NCBI GenBank assembly: GCA_034638255.1
Contig: JAWPGT010000009.1
Location: 620,001-684,000 of the forward strand
DNA: 64,000 bases
Direction: 5' to 3'
DNA from: Coprinus comatus
Taxonomy: Eukaryota > Basidiomycota > Agaricomycetes > Agaricales > Agaricaceae
Both the position numbers and the translations under genes were made by a program. The notes under the pieces were generated by a model. That model ran no database searches. It was given only the letters and a program-made list of their open reading frames with translations, and was not told the DNA's origin. Positions 37,196-49,237 of this stretch are shown piece by piece. How positions within the stretch are numbered: the stretch's first letter is position 1; every line of letters begins with the position of its first letter.

Positions 37196-37629
37196 GAGGA
37201 CTTGGCCGACCCGATGTAGAGGAACCAGTTTTGACTGGATAATTATTCTTGAAATTTTGTTACAACGACCAGAGGAATGGGAAGACTGATGTGACATTTG
37301 ATTATGTGTCGTCATCCCGAAAGATGTAGATAGGCGAGGTTATCCAGAGTATTTGTGCCCGTTGTTCGAATAGAGAGTAGACTGTGAGCTTTGTGCTACA
37401 GCGTTACAGTGGTCAGAGACATGCTGGACAGCGCCGGGATGCATGGGTAAATGGAACCGGACCCAAGACGGGAGAGGGATGATCGGGACTTCCATATTTG
37501 GACGACCCAAGGGTGAGGAGGACTGGGTACCGTACTATCGTTTCGTCTGAGGCGTTCCGTCCGTTGGTTTGGGTTCGTCATCTTACCACTTTTAATGAAC
37601 ACTCTTATTCTCTTACTACATCCTTCCTC
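37196..37629. other. Intergenic region upstream of the NRAMP gene
   Basis: About 430 bp between the unknown-function gene and the NRAMP transporter. An open frame from about 37498 runs toward the NRAMP first exon and might be coding if that gene has an extra upstream intron. Otherwise this is promoter. Confidence 0.35.
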
Positions 37630-40025
37630 ATGTCCGTTGCCCCCCCCCCCTCCCCTCCCAACAACCCCGTAATTTCAACAGCCGTCTCAAGCAGACGGCA
37701 TGGACAGTCTTTCAGCACCTCAGGAAACACACCGGCGTAGGTGTTGTATGCGCAGTCGCGTATTTTGACCCGTGAGTCATGTGTGTCGCGTACAGGTAGA
37801 AAGCCAGAAATTCATGCTAGAACAGTGGGAATTGGGGTGTTGATCTCCAGGCTGGCTCATTATTTGGCTATCGATTACTTTTTGTCGTGTTACTCGCCGG
37901 TCTATTCGCCGTATTCCTTCAGGTATGTACCTGAATATTCCGGATATCCGGTAAGTAACGATGGCGGCATAGGTCCTAGCAAGTAGGCTTGGCTGTGTGA
38001 CCGGAATCGGTAAGTCTGGGACTCCATTGGATTTCGTCATAATTCCGCCCTTTGCACCCCCTATTTTTGTCAACCATACTGCCGACGAAGAGTGGTGTAT
38101 GCGTTGCGCGTCATGTGCAAATGTACCTGCACTGTCTGATTATCAGATTTCGTGCCCAATATTTGCGTGGCGCTATTTTTAGTACCTTCCGACCTCGTCG
38201 TTTGTGGTTTTGAACATCAATACACTTAATGCTGACATATCCTGATAGATCTCGCCTCTCACACTCGATTACTTCTATACAATCGGCCCAAGCACCCGCG
38301 TTTGTGCCGATGGCTGCTGCTTTATCCATTATATGGCTTAGCGGAAATTGCAATCATTGCAACCGACCTTGCAGAGTTACTTGGTTCAGCAATCGCTCTG
38401 GTTATGCTCTTCCCCAAGCTGCAACTCTGGCATGGTGTTTTATTAACGGCCGTTGATGTCCTCTTTATTCTTGCCATGGGTGATCCTCTGCGCGGCCGAC
38501 CGGTGCGAATGTTTGAACTCCTTATTGCTGCGATGGTATGCCGGACCATAATTAGCTGCGACTCGTAAAAATAAACTGACGCTAGAACCTCTTAGGTATT
38601 TGCGGTACTGATATGTATGGTCATTATTATTTCGAAAGTAGATGTTGATTGGGCGGACGCATTCGAGGGTTATTTACCTTCAAGGTATATATTCGCTTCC
38701 GGGGGTCTTTATACTTGTAAGTGTGTGGTATTCTTTCCGTCTAGAAATAATTGTTGAAAGGGTCGGATTACAGCTGTTGGTATTATCGGGGCAACTGTTA
38801 TGCCGCATAGTCTTTTTATCGGGTCTGCTCTCGCCACCCAGGACAGAATAAACTATCGACCCATAGATAACAAGAGCGCCGCCAACCAATCTAAAAGCTC
38901 TCTGGGATCCGTGGAAGAGAATCCTTCACGGCTGAAAACCCTTATGGCTTCAATGAGAAATGCTTTCCAAGTCCCTCCAAGCAGCTTCTTTTCCACGCAG
39001 GCCACAAGACACTCAGAGCGCGAGAATAACCCTCTTCCCTTTGTACAGGCACACATCTATCACGGGATCGTTGATGTAGTTGTATGCTTGCTCGGCTTCG
39101 CAGTGTTAATCAATTCCTTGTGAGTATTGATTAACCTTTCATCAGAAAAAAAAAAATCAACGAAACTGACAAAATTTGACCTTTTCTAGAATCCTGATTC
39201 TCGCAAGCGCTGTCTTTTATTATGGAGGCCAAGACACCGGAGGCAGGGATCCAGCTAGCCTTTTTGATGCTTATGACCTCATTCGGGACCTTGTCGGCAA
39301 ACGTAGGTTCTTCGAGATTGTCTGATTTACCATTGTTTCGGGCGTTAAGAATGAGGTTTTTCCCCAAATATAGCTGCGGCCACCCTTTTCGCAATTGCTT
39401 TACTCGCATCTGGACAGGCATGTGTTCTTTGGCATGGGTCTGCGAATTCTCCATATTTATCTCTTTCCTAGTGTTCATCTTTCATTGCCACAGTCTCTGG
39501 CCAAGCTGTTTCAGAAGGATTCATTCAATGGAGGGTATCGGTAAGCAAATCTTTAATGATTCCATTTACGCCCTAAACTTTTTGCATAAATCTGATATTG
39601 TTATCTTTTCATTTCATTGACAGCCTGTTGTACGTCGACTTTTGACTCGCTTACTTGCAATTATACCTTCAATGGTAGTTGCAATTGCAATAGGAAAATC
39701 TGGAATTGATACATTACTCGTCGCATCTCAAGTCGTTCTTTCCGTTGTCCTTCCTTTCGTCACTTTCCCTCTGATTTATTGTACTTCATCAAAAACCATC
39801 ATGCGAGTTCGTAAATCCAAATCATCAAGTTCTTCGGATACGGGTGTAGAGACAGAGGAAGGACCGACGATAGAACAAGCTCCTGGTTTGGCCGAAAGTG
39901 CAGAAGAATGGGTTGATTATAGTAATAGTAAAATCACTATTGGAATTGCTGCTTTGATTTGGTTATTGGTGGTGGTTGCGAATGGGTATGTTTTGATCAG
40001 TTTAGCGATTGGTAATGAAGGATGA
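37630..40025 (+). CDS. NRAMP-family divalent metal transporter (SMF-like)
   Basis: Ten exons (37630-37771, 37826-37922, 37973-38009, 38249-38535, 38596-38716, 38774-39119, 39190-39302, 39374-39417, 39472-39540, 39624-40025). Landmarks: FDPGNWGVDLQAGS in the first membrane helix (the DPGN metal site), IAIIATDLAELLGSAIAL, VGIIGATVMPHSLFIGSALA in helix 6 (the MPH motif), LLASGQ..SSFIATVSGQAVSEGF (the family consensus transport motif), then further hydrophobic helices. The family moves Mn2+, Fe2+ and other divalent metals with protons across plasma, endosomal or vacuolar membranes. After the likely ATG at 37630 a run of 11 C puts the conserved KQTAWTVFQHLRKH segment out of frame by one base, so a C is probably missing; an alternative is an intron from a GT at 37632 to the AG ending at 37681. 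The intron at 39418-39471 uses a GC donor. Confidence 0.87.
37640..37650. repeat. C11 homopolymer at the NRAMP 5' end
   Basis: Eleven consecutive C, followed by another pyrimidine-rich stretch. The length of this tract decides the reading frame of the predicted NRAMP start, so it is both error-prone and functionally relevant. Confidence 0.85.
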
Positions 40026-40301
40026 TTGGATTAGGGAGAAAGGAGTATGGACCTGGGTTTTTTTTTGGTGGACATTTCGCTTTGAAGATAGAATTGAACG
40101 ACAATTTATTCAATTAGTTTTGTATGATTAGGCCGTATTGTAGTATAACCAGGTAACTTACCCATATTGTGATATATCGTTCTCAAAGTTGTCAAAACAG
40201 TTGTGTGTTATTGGGAAAAGAATTATAGTATAATTTGTGGGACTAGAATTGAGACACACACATATATAAGTGTGTATAAAAATGAAGAGGGAGGAGGAAA
40301 T

Positions 40302-43300
40302 TTATGAATGTTTCTCCAACGGATCGATGATAATACCAGGCTGAAAAAAAAAATCAAACTGTATCAGCAAATAAGAATTGAAAAAAGTTGATACATGCGT
40401 ACCTTCTTAACCACTCTAGGTAACGTAGCTCTCTGGAATCCAACGCGTGTATTCCATTCCTTACCCAACGGTTGTTCCATTGATCTTTCATATTGTGCAC
40501 GACTTGTATAAGGATAAGGTAAATCTTTCACAATATATTTAGAAGCTTTCTTATCCCGTTTTTCAGATATGATGACGTGTTTTTTGTTGTAATCGGCGCG
40601 AGTTGTAGGATCTATACCAGCTAGCTTTTTGATTCGTTGAGGTTTAGGTGCGGTTTTCTTTATTCCTGTACCACCCCAAGATCCCTGAAATTCGAAATTT
40701 AAATTAAATGTTTAGAACGATGTAATGTGTCGAGATTAGTATAAATAAGACTAACCCAACCAGGTATTGTGGTATCAATATCTTTAGGTGCATCAGCTGC
40801 AATTTCTCGTTTTTTGGCTTCTTCGAATTCCTATAAATTCATCAATTCAAAAGAACATCAGGATGAGACAAAGAAATATAGCGTATGGGAGGGAAAGCAT
40901 ACATGAACAACATTGTCACCAGCAAAAGCAAGTGCTACTAAATCTCGTTGTTGGAAAGCTTTAAGACCTTTAGGATTTGCGTCGGCTTTTGCTTTAAGCA
41001 TTGATTCTTCTTGTGCTTCGAGTTCACTGTCAGCATCGGAGTCATCGTTGTTGTCATTGTCATCTTCAGCAGCAGCAGGTCTTCCTTTGCCGTTTACTGT
41101 TGGTTTTGGTGGTACCGATGTTGATGTTGATTTACCCAATGATGGTTGTTGTGTGGATTTGAGAGTAGAAGTGGAAGTGGAAGTGGAAGTGGAAGTGGAA
41201 GTGGAAGGTTTGATTGTCAGATTATTATCCATTGATATCTCGACAACTGCATCTTCTTGAGCTTTTGTTTTTTCTTCTTCTAACTTTCTTGCAAGTTTCT
41301 TGAGTTTATTTTTTGACTTCTCAACTTTCTTGCTATCCTTCCCGAATACCTCATTCTTTTTACGTGAAACTTTTGAAGATTCCTCATTGTCTCGCGAAAG
41401 CCAAGGATTACTTTCATCATTATCATCAGGTGATGAGTGAAGACCACGAGGTGTCTTACGAGATAGCTGAGGGGATGGAGGTGGAGGAGAGAGGAGGTCG
41501 GTTGATTTAAGAGTAACACTAGAAGTATCAGATGCGAGAGAACCCATTGATCTTGAACCTTGACGAAGAACATCAATTTGTGGTGCGCCTGGGCGATATT
41601 GCATACGACCACCAGTACGATTGGCAAGTACGCCACTCGTTGAATCGCGTCCGTTTTCCGCTTCATCATCTTCGTCATTACTGTTTTGCCCAATATCCCC
41701 TCCCATTTCCTTAATGAAGTCATCTCGTAGTTGGTCCGTTGCAAGTTGCTCTCGTGCCATGGCATCCTTCATGAACTTCATCTCAAATATACTCTTTCCT
41801 TTCTTCCCTTCAGGAACTGGCGCTGATTCCACATCCTCCAGATTTCTGATCTCGTCGAATGCTGCTTTCTTGATTTTGAGAACACCCTCTTCAGTTTCAA
41901 TTTCTTCTTCATTATCTTCACTACTCTCTTCTTCACTTTCATCACTTCCTAATCCTTGAATCTTCCTCTTCAACTGTTCTCCACGTTGCAACATCTCTTC
42001 GATCTCGTGTCTACCGCCTTCATCCAAATGTTTATTCTTCATCTGTTTCGCCCATTTACCAGTATTCTTATGTCTCAAAGTGGCTCTTTCCCTAGCACGC
42101 TGAACCTCTCTCTTCAACAATCCTTCCTCAGTTTCACTTTCATCTCCTTTACCAAGTTTCTCTTGAAGCCTTTCCTTTTCCTTTCGTTTGATTTTACGAT
42201 ACGCTTTACTCTTGATTTTATTAATTCGTTTTGCTTTTAATTCAGCACGAAACATTAAGTCTCGCATACGACGTAATTCTCCACGTCGAGCAGCAACTTC
42301 TTCGACTGTAAGATTGTTCATTTTGAGCATTGTATCTTCTGTTTCTGGTAAATCTTCATCACGCAATTTGGCGGATCTAAGAAGAGAATCTACAGCAGAT
42401 TCCAATTTCGTGGAGGGCTTTGAGGAGAATGATGTCAATGAATAAAAAGAGCTGTGTGTGTAAATAAAATTGTAAAAGTTTACCTTGAATTTTGCGGCAA
42501 GTTCTAGATTGGAAACACGGCCTGTTGGACGAGCTTGGAGAGGGAAACTTAGATGCTCAGCCTAAATGAAGAATGTATTGAGCTATAGCTGTGATATAGC
42601 GTGCGCCACTGAAGATAATACTGACCTCGCGGATACGCTTCATTGTGCCAGACCATTTGTCGACTTCTTCTTTTGTCTGTTCGTAAGCTGCCTCACGATC
42701 TAGACGTTCTTGTGTTCGTTGAGGTAGAGGAGCAGAGAGAGCCTTTACTTTTGTTGACGTTGAGGATAGAATTTTTGTATTCTTTTTGAGGGTGAGGAGG
42801 TTGGCGGATTGATTTGTGAGAGGTGCCAGTAGATCATTGAGTTGTAGTTTCGAACCTGAAAAAAAAACAGGCTGATATTAGGTATAGATAAGGATTTATA
42901 TGTCCAAACTTACTTGAAGCATGTGCACGGAACTCATTTTCAGCTCCAGCTTCAGTTTTTTCTGTGATGATACGTCGTTTTCTTGACCGAGGCTCTTTCG
43001 AAGTTTCGTCTGCATTTTCAGTTTCGCTTGCCTTGCGTTTCTTGGCTGTAGGATCCAATGTTGAGATAAATTTTTGGAAATTTTCTGCTGCTTCTGGTTC
43101 TTCTTCGTCTTCAGATGCAGTGAATACTTGGGTTACTTCCTCTTCTTCTTCCGAATCAGAACCAGATTCTTCATCCTCTTCGTCGTCAGATTTACGCCGT
43201 GATTTTAGTTTTCCTTTTTCAAAATTTCCATCGTCACTCCCAGTATCGATGTCCCCTTTTCCATCCAAAACATCAAGCAAATCAATAAACTCATCCGAAT

Positions 43301-43631
43301 CACCTTCCTCCTCTTCCTCTTCCTCTTCCTCTTCGTCCAGCGAAACCATATCTTCGTCTTCATCAAGGTCTACATCCGCAAATCTAACTGACGCCTTTTG
43401 TTTCCTTAGCTGTGGCTTCGCCTAGCAAAAAAAAAACACAACATTAAAAACGTAAGATACCAAATCGAAATTATAAAATACCTTTTTGGAGAAGAAACCT
43501 GCAAAACGTTCGTCGTCACTTTCGTCAAAAGCATCATCACTGTCTAACTCTTCATCATCTGCACTATCGATACGTTCATCATCGTCATGTTCACCGATAA
43601 GCCTTGCCTTTTCCCATTCGTCTGGGGTCAT
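40302..43631 (-). CDS. UTP14: U3 snoRNP / small-subunit processome protein UTP14
   Basis: Eight exons (43631-43482, 43421-42914, 42855-42626, 42561-42484, 42417-40903, 40830-40756, 40684-40403, 40340-40302) give 958 residues. Features in order: ARLIGEHDDDERIDS and DERFAGFF; long Asp/Glu/Ser tracts; LQLNDLLAPLTNQSANLLTLKK; RLDREAAYEQTKEEVDKWS; KLESAVDSLL; KRINKIKSKAYRKIKRKEK; IFEMKFMKDAM; QRDLVALAFAGDNV; and the C-terminal GSWGGTGIKK ... DYNKKHVIISEKRDKKASKY. These are characteristic of Utp14, which activates the helicase Dhr1/DHX37 to strip U3 snoRNA during 18S rRNA maturation in the nucleolus. The basic N-terminal extension seen in other fungal Utp14 proteins is not evident before MTPDEWEKARL, so an upstream exon may be missed. 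A Ser-Thr repeat is encoded by a GGAAGT microsatellite. Confidence 0.9.
41168..41207. repeat. Coding GGAAGT hexamer microsatellite in UTP14
   Basis: A tandem (gtggaa)n tract of about six units on the plus strand. On the minus strand it encodes a Ser-Thr repeat inside a low-complexity linker of UTP14. It is in frame and should vary in length without disrupting the protein. Confidence 0.8.
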
Positions 43632-43953
43632 CGTGGTACACTTGCGTGCGTGAGAAATTAATAACATATAAAATAAATATAAAATAAATAATACTCTGAG
43701 CCACGGGACTTGCCGAGAACCAGTGACAGGGCGGGAAGAACAAGAGGCAGCTCTTGACAGCAACCCACGACGAAAGCAACAAGCTTGAAGAGAAAGACAA
43801 CAACAAAATGGATGACGGTACGTCCTCAACACAAAAAACATCAGCCTACGACAGCCGGCCACACTTGTTTTCGTCACAGCAACACGCACCGCTCTTCGTG
43901 TTTCCGCCCTTTCCAGCACATAACTTTTAAAAAAAATATTCGATTTCACCTAC

Positions 43954-43956
<3 letters not shown>

Positions 43957-43985
<29 letters not shown>
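43957..43985. repeat. (CT)n tract in the UTP14 / SR-protein divergent region
   Basis: About 14 CT dinucleotides in a row, with a second CT-rich tract near 44144-44163. Both lie between the divergent UTP14 and Tra2-like genes. CT tracts upstream of genes are common in fungal core promoters, and these are on the sense strand of the plus-strand gene. Confidence 0.75.
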
Positions 43986-43987
<2 letters not shown>

Positions 43988-44314
43988 CTTTTACACCTTC
44001 GCGGTGCTTTGTGAAAAAAATGTTGGCTAACGGCCAACGCTTTCCAATATTTATTTATTGGGAATAATTTCATTTGGCGCGTGGGCCTTTTATGTGTGTC
44101 GACAAAACGGCAAAATCTCTCTCTCCCCCTCTATAAACCTCAGCTCTCTCTCTCTCTCTCCCTCAGCGTTTTCAACTACAACAACGACCTGACATCCAAC
44201 TTTGCTTTTTCCCCTTTTCATCCCTATATATATATATTCTACCCAGCCTGGCAATCTCAGGATATCGCTCCATCAAGTGGCGGTGGTATCAGTATTCCTA
44301 CTAGTGATGTGACT

Positions 44315-45290
44315 ATGGCAAATAGTTCTGCCATGTCCACTGATGACGCGACTTGGAATTCTAATTCCAATGGTGGTGGTGATAGACGTTCTCCTGGTCG
44401 TGATAGAGAACGTGAACGCGATAGGAATGGTGACGCTCCCAGAAGATCTAGTCGTAGTCGAAGCCCAGGACGTACTGAAGAAAGAGGGTATGTCTTATTC
44501 ATCCTCATCTTCATTCCCATCGTCCTCTTCCGAATAAAACTGATTTTTATAAATTTATAGAACTAATCCTGGTAATAACCTCCACGTTTCTGGTCTCAGC
44601 CATAAAGTCGATAGTCGTGAATTAGAAAACGCTTTCGCAAAAATTGGAAGAGTACGTTCCTCCTTCCCCCCCTCTCTCTCTTTACCTTATACGTATGAAT
44701 TAAATTCTTGCCACGCTAGGTTAAAAAAGCTTCCGTCATGTATGACCCTCACACTCGTGAATCACGAGGCTTCGGTTTCGTTACAATGGAAACTTCAGAA
44801 GAAGCCGATGCTGCTATCACCGCTCTCAACTCAACTGATCTCATGGGTAAAGTTTTGAACGTGGAAAAGGTACATCAAAACAATCAATTTGCGTGGTCCA
44901 GAGAATAACTTTTTTTTTTCACAGGCCCGTCGTGGACGTGCCCGAACTCCAACACCCGGCAGATACTATGGACCGCCTAAAAGGAGTGATTGTGAGAAGT
45001 GTTTCCAACAAACTTATCAGAAACCTTTAACTGATTAATATGTAACTCTGTCAATAGCCGAGCGTCCTTATGATCCCCGACCCTATGATAGCCGTTACTC
45101 TCGAGACTATGACGATCGCAGACGAGGAGGACGATATGATGACCACCGTGGTGGAAGAGATGATCGTCACAGAGATTATGATCGTGATCGCGACCGTGAC
45201 CGTGGTTATGGACGCGACTATGACCGGGGTGACAGAGATAGAGGTGATAGAGGTGACCGTGGAGGCAGATATGATGACCGAAGGTATTAA
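44315..45290 (+). CDS. Tra2-like SR protein with one RRM
   Basis: Five exons (44315-44487, 44561-44651, 44720-44869, 44925-44991, 45058-45290) give 237 residues. An N-terminal Arg/Ser/Asp-rich region (SPGRDRERERDRNGD, RRSSRSRSPGRTE) is followed by a single RRM with RNP2 LHVSGL and RNP1 RGFGFVTM, residues about 60-140. A linker ARRGRARTPTPGRYYGPPKR resembles the Tra2 linker, and the tail is rich in Arg-Asp-Tyr-Gly. Tra2 proteins bind GA-rich exonic enhancers and regulate splicing in the nucleus. The model stops at a TAA after DDRRY. A GTATTA that overlaps this stop could instead be a donor to an exon at about 45441-45534 (GPDNSRFQMG...), giving an alternative C-terminus. The frame is open upstream of the chosen ATG, so the true start could be earlier. 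Confidence 0.8.
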
Positions 45291-45583
45291 ATTTGAGTTG
45301 TGTCAGTGTATCGGGATGAGTTATGAAGTGTATGTATATACAAGAGATAGATCATATCAAGCATCCGTGAAGCTTCTTTCCTGGTGCTTGTTTCATTTGT
45401 GTACTTACAGTCGTAAAATGAAATCATTTTCTATCTCCAGAGGACCAGACAATAGTCGTTTTCAAATGGGAATGATCATTATTTCACAAAGATTCGAAGA
45501 TGTTCCTCCAATGATGTCGGATTATTTTCTTTAGACTCCTACACAACAAGCTCCTACAGCACGAGAAATACCTTGGAAATATC

Positions 45584-47637
45584 CTAACGCACTCGGCAGC
45601 CGCCAGGTCGGCCGTATGTGATATTACTATGCCTTCGACTTTCACCTGGTGTGAGTACTTGATCTGTTGAGAGGTACATAGGAGTCGATAGAACAGTGAC
45701 TTCGAGAGTTGTCAAATGGGCAGGAGTTCCATCAACCTTAAAGATTTTGGTTTCAATAAACAAACCGAAAGAATATAAAAACAAATGGGTGACATACCAT
45801 CCGAACTTGCCAATTAATATTTTTCTCTAACCAAGCCGTCACATCTGCCGCACTATAAACCACATTCTCATTACGCCCACCCAAACCAGACAATTTCCTT
45901 ATACCCTCATTCAAATGAACAAAACCCTCTTGTACAATTTCCCCTTCTGCTAATCTTCTACAATTCGCACATTGAAGTAATTCGCTGTTAACGAAAGCAT
46001 CAATAGTTCCAACCATATTTGGACTCATCCACCATTCCATAGTTCCAAATGTCGATGTTAATGGTGGTATAGGCCCCAAGAATAAAAAGACAGAAAACGA
46101 ATCGCCAAGTTCAAACTTTCGAAATGTGACTTTCACAGTCCAATCTAGATAGAAATTTGTCGACAAAGAAGCCAAGCCCCAAAGAGATTTAACAGTAGGA
46201 AGACCACAGCCACAACCGCCGTAGAGTTCTGTCACTTGAGCCAAGAGGATACTGCCGTAGTCATTTGAAACGTCTATACAGGCGAGTTCAGGATAGGTAT
46301 AACCAAGTAATCTCGTATCTTCCATGTCCACCGATGACCAGTAATTGAAACAATCCTTCCTAAAAGGTGTCAAGGCTACAATGGACAATCGAAACTTGTC
46401 AAGTGTGTGATCAATGAAAGAACGCACCAGTACGTCCGTCCACGAGTGTCGTTGTGGGAATAGTAAATGAACCTCGGTTGGCTTTTCCGCCAGTTACCCA
46501 CACCCCAGGGTTAAGCGCTGACCATATTGACAATAATCGGTCAACATTACAGTGATGGAGATAAAAGATCGGGTCAAACCCTGTATAACATATGTGTGTT
46601 CTGTTATCATTGGTCAATAATGAAAAAAAACGTACCTGCAACTGCGGGATTACTCATGTGGCCTCCGACAAAGACATGAATGTTATCATGAATTGATTCA
46701 AGGCTGTTGCTGACCGCCGTCCTCTCTTCGACTGAGTGGTTACTGAATGCGGACCATGTTTTGAGTCTCGTGAGCATATAGTATACCTTAGTCTTCACTA
46801 TTTCATGATTGTTTTCGAGAATACTAACAAGATCGTCATCAACTTCGACAGAAATGTTGGGATAGCACAAGAAGCGACATTACATCTTTAGTCGTTTGAT
46901 CTGATCGATATCAGAAGAACGTTTTGTAGGTTGGCGAACCGTTGTTCCCCACTTGGCAAATTTACGAGGAAAAGCAGCCGTTTGCTCTTGAAAAGTGTAA
47001 TAAAGAAGAGGATTATTTATGGAAGTCCTTTTCCCGTCAGGAGTAATAATAAGGATCACGGAGAGTTCTATAACTTCTGGTGGAGGAACTGCATGTTTCG
47101 CCCAGTCCCAATAAGGTTGTCGGAGAGTACTAGCAGCTTTTTTCCAAGCCTCTTTGTCTACTTGATATGTGTCCGCAATTATCTGTGCCCGTTCATTTAT
47201 AATTTGCTACAGATAAATTAGCCTCTTTTGAGTCTGTATATGCTACTCAGCCTTGCCTCGAGAAGGACAAGGTATGTCCTGTGCCAAGTAGGAAAGAGGA
47301 CAGATCCATGAACACAATAACCACCCCATTGTTGTTGGCGTTTTATGTTGAGACTGTGAGGATCGTCGGGAGTTGCATTGTTCCAAGGAATATATGGCCA
47401 GCCATGAATACCAGATATCTGAAAGAACGAGAGTAGATTGTCTTCTGAATCTTCATACATAGAGCCTAGTCGCCATTTGAGAGATTAAATATGCTCCTTT
47501 GGACAGTCAAGCCAGAGCTCACGAAGTGCCTGTACATAGAGAGAGAACTGTTTTTCATCTTGAACAAAGTCATAGATTTCCTTGCGAGATGATATGCCAT
47601 GTCCCACAACGCCTCGAACGATGTAAGGAGTAGTCAT
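45584..47637 (-). CDS. Tyrosinase (polyphenol oxidase)
   Basis: Seven exons (47637-47523, 47465-47257, 47206-46884, 46823-46636, 46580-46428, 46375-45798, 45736-45584) give 572 residues, near the usual 550-620 for mushroom tyrosinases. Copper A ligands: ISGIHGWPY (His59), [14 protein letters not shown] (His91, His100), with Cys89 in position for the Cys-His thioether of fungal enzymes. Copper B ligands: SIHDNIH (His261, His265) and [15 protein letters not shown]. The linker LGYTYPEL around residue 345 marks the end of the catalytic domain, and a C-terminal beta domain follows that normally shields the active site until proteolysis. The enzyme oxidises phenols to quinones for melanin. No signal peptide, as is usual for this class. 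The intron at 47207-47256 requires a GC donor (GCAAGG). All six copper ligands are intact. Confidence 0.92.
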
Positions 47638-47712
47638 GATGAGAGTTGAAGATAAAGAGGGGTGAGTGTATGTATGGAAGTTGAGTAGAGCATTTCCCAC
47701 GCTCAGTTGTTA
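47638..47712. promoter_or_regulatory. 75-bp bidirectional promoter region, tyrosinase / OB-fold gene
   Basis: Only 75 bp separate the ATGs of the minus-strand tyrosinase and the plus-strand OB-fold gene. Transcription of each must start very close to its ATG or inside the neighbour, unless the OB-fold start is further downstream. No clear TATA box is seen. Confidence 0.45.
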
Positions 47713-48783
47713 ATGACCACATACCGAGTCTTCCTCGGAGCCCCATCGATTAATGAACTGGACAATGATCCGGCATCCTATCATTGGCAGAGCTTCTCTT
47801 CCCGCACTGAGAAGACAGACGAACTTTTACCTACTCCATCTGACTTTCCGGCAATACAGACACTTGACGATGCTTCTCGCAGAATTTCGTTGATGTATCA
47901 GAATGTCATCTTCAATGAGGACACCGAGCAAGAAGATAGCTTCGAAGACGAACCTAAATCTATATTACAAGGTAAACTGACTTTTTCCTTGCGAACTCGG
48001 TGTTTAAGTCTTCTTCAGACCAGACTACGACCATCACATGGCCTCCCACTCCTATCGAAGGAGAGTCGACCGCTCAACACAAAACTACAGAACTTTCCTT
48101 TTTAAACGCTACGACGCGATCTTCCTTTGACTCCCTATTAGAGACCCAACAAACACAGGAAACTCAGTCATTCAACTACTCAGACGCATCCTCCATTGCG
48201 CGCTTCCCGACTTTTCACTTTAACTTGCATTCCATCACGTCCCTCACACATTTATCTAAGCAGAAAATCGCAGGTCCTGTAAAGATATCTACAGTTGCCG
48301 CAGTCTTGGAAGTTGAAGGTCCCGATACTATCACTATCAAGAACGGTCGAGATGCTGGAAACCAGGTAGCGATCCTCAAAATGATCATTGGTGATGAGGG
48401 AGGTACTATCTGTAAATTAACAGCCTGGAGACAAGTTGCGGAGCAATGGGGAGGTCTACTCAATTTTGCTGGTGTTAAAAGAGGTGACATCATCCTCGTG
48501 GAAAGTAAGCCTCTGAATCTGTTTTAATGACACAAGGTTACTCAACACCGCCACCAGATGTAACCATAGTCTTCAATGCTAAGACATCGCCAACCATCAC
48601 AGCCTCGCCGTTCCTGAAATCCTCCATGATCATATGCTATCGCACAATGCCAGTACTAGAGAGGACAACAGGTTGCGCCCTGATCTAAGATTAGGTCAAA
48701 GCGATGCGTCTGTGAGAAAGGTTGCTGTAGTGGTAGCTTGGTTCCAGGAATTAGCTGGTCTAACGGCTAACAATTCTTCTTGA
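47713..48783 (+). CDS. OB-fold nucleic-acid-binding-like protein, with one apparent single-base deletion
   Basis: Three exons (47713-47971, 48019-48504, 48558-48783) give about 323 residues after bridging one frameshift. It opens MTTYRVFLGAPSINEL. From about residue 175 it carries a beta-rich domain: GPVKISTVAAVLEVEGPD, VAILKMIIGDEGGTICKLTAW, GVKRGDIILVENVTIVF, which looks like an OB fold related to replication protein A or shieldin-type domains. Function unknown; single-strand DNA binding is a family-level inference. In exon 3 the frame runs to an early stop (RTTGCALI) near 48688, but the next frame continues REDNRLRPDLRLGQSDASVRKVAVVVAW to a stop at 48783. I judge that one base was lost near 48648-48652. 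Confidence 0.7.
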
Positions 48784-49237
48784 CAAAACACCACTTTGCC
48801 GATGTCTTGGGCTTCGCAATGTGTTGAAGGTTGACAGGATATTGATGATTCTTATATATTTGGGTTTTGACAACCACCAGTCATCCCCGTCATCTCTCAG
48901 AAGAGAACATTGATATTGATCAAATCTCAGCGCGCTAAATTGATCGTGGAGCTCTAAGCGAAGAATACACCACACCTGCCCATTCATTTGGTCGAATTGC
49001 ACAGAATTATAGACTAATACGGATAATACGGAAATATTTATTGTCCGCTGACACTGCAATATTGCACTGTCCGTAGGGGACGCCTAGATCTGTCCATAAC
49101 CATAACCATCACGTTCCATTGGTTGGCAGTTCTAGCCACACTTATTTAAAGTGGCAATTTGATGAAACCCCTTCCTTCCTTCCCATACTAACACCTCCAC
49201 TTTTCAAACCACACACTTGCTAGATACTTGTTTAGCA
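48784..49237. other. Intergenic region upstream of the annexin gene
   Basis: About 450 bp holding the 3' flank of the OB-fold gene and the annexin promoter. No ORF or repeat stands out. Confidence 0.35.

Noticed and set aside
43422..43949. Long upstream extension of the UTP14 first exon
   Set aside because: Upstream residues are Cys/Arg/Leu-rich and unlike Utp14; the family-like sequence begins at the ATG at 43631.
45584..48783. Biosynthetic gene cluster around tyrosinase
   Set aside because: Neighbours are UTP14, an SR protein, an OB-fold protein and annexin; no other secondary-metabolism gene is present.
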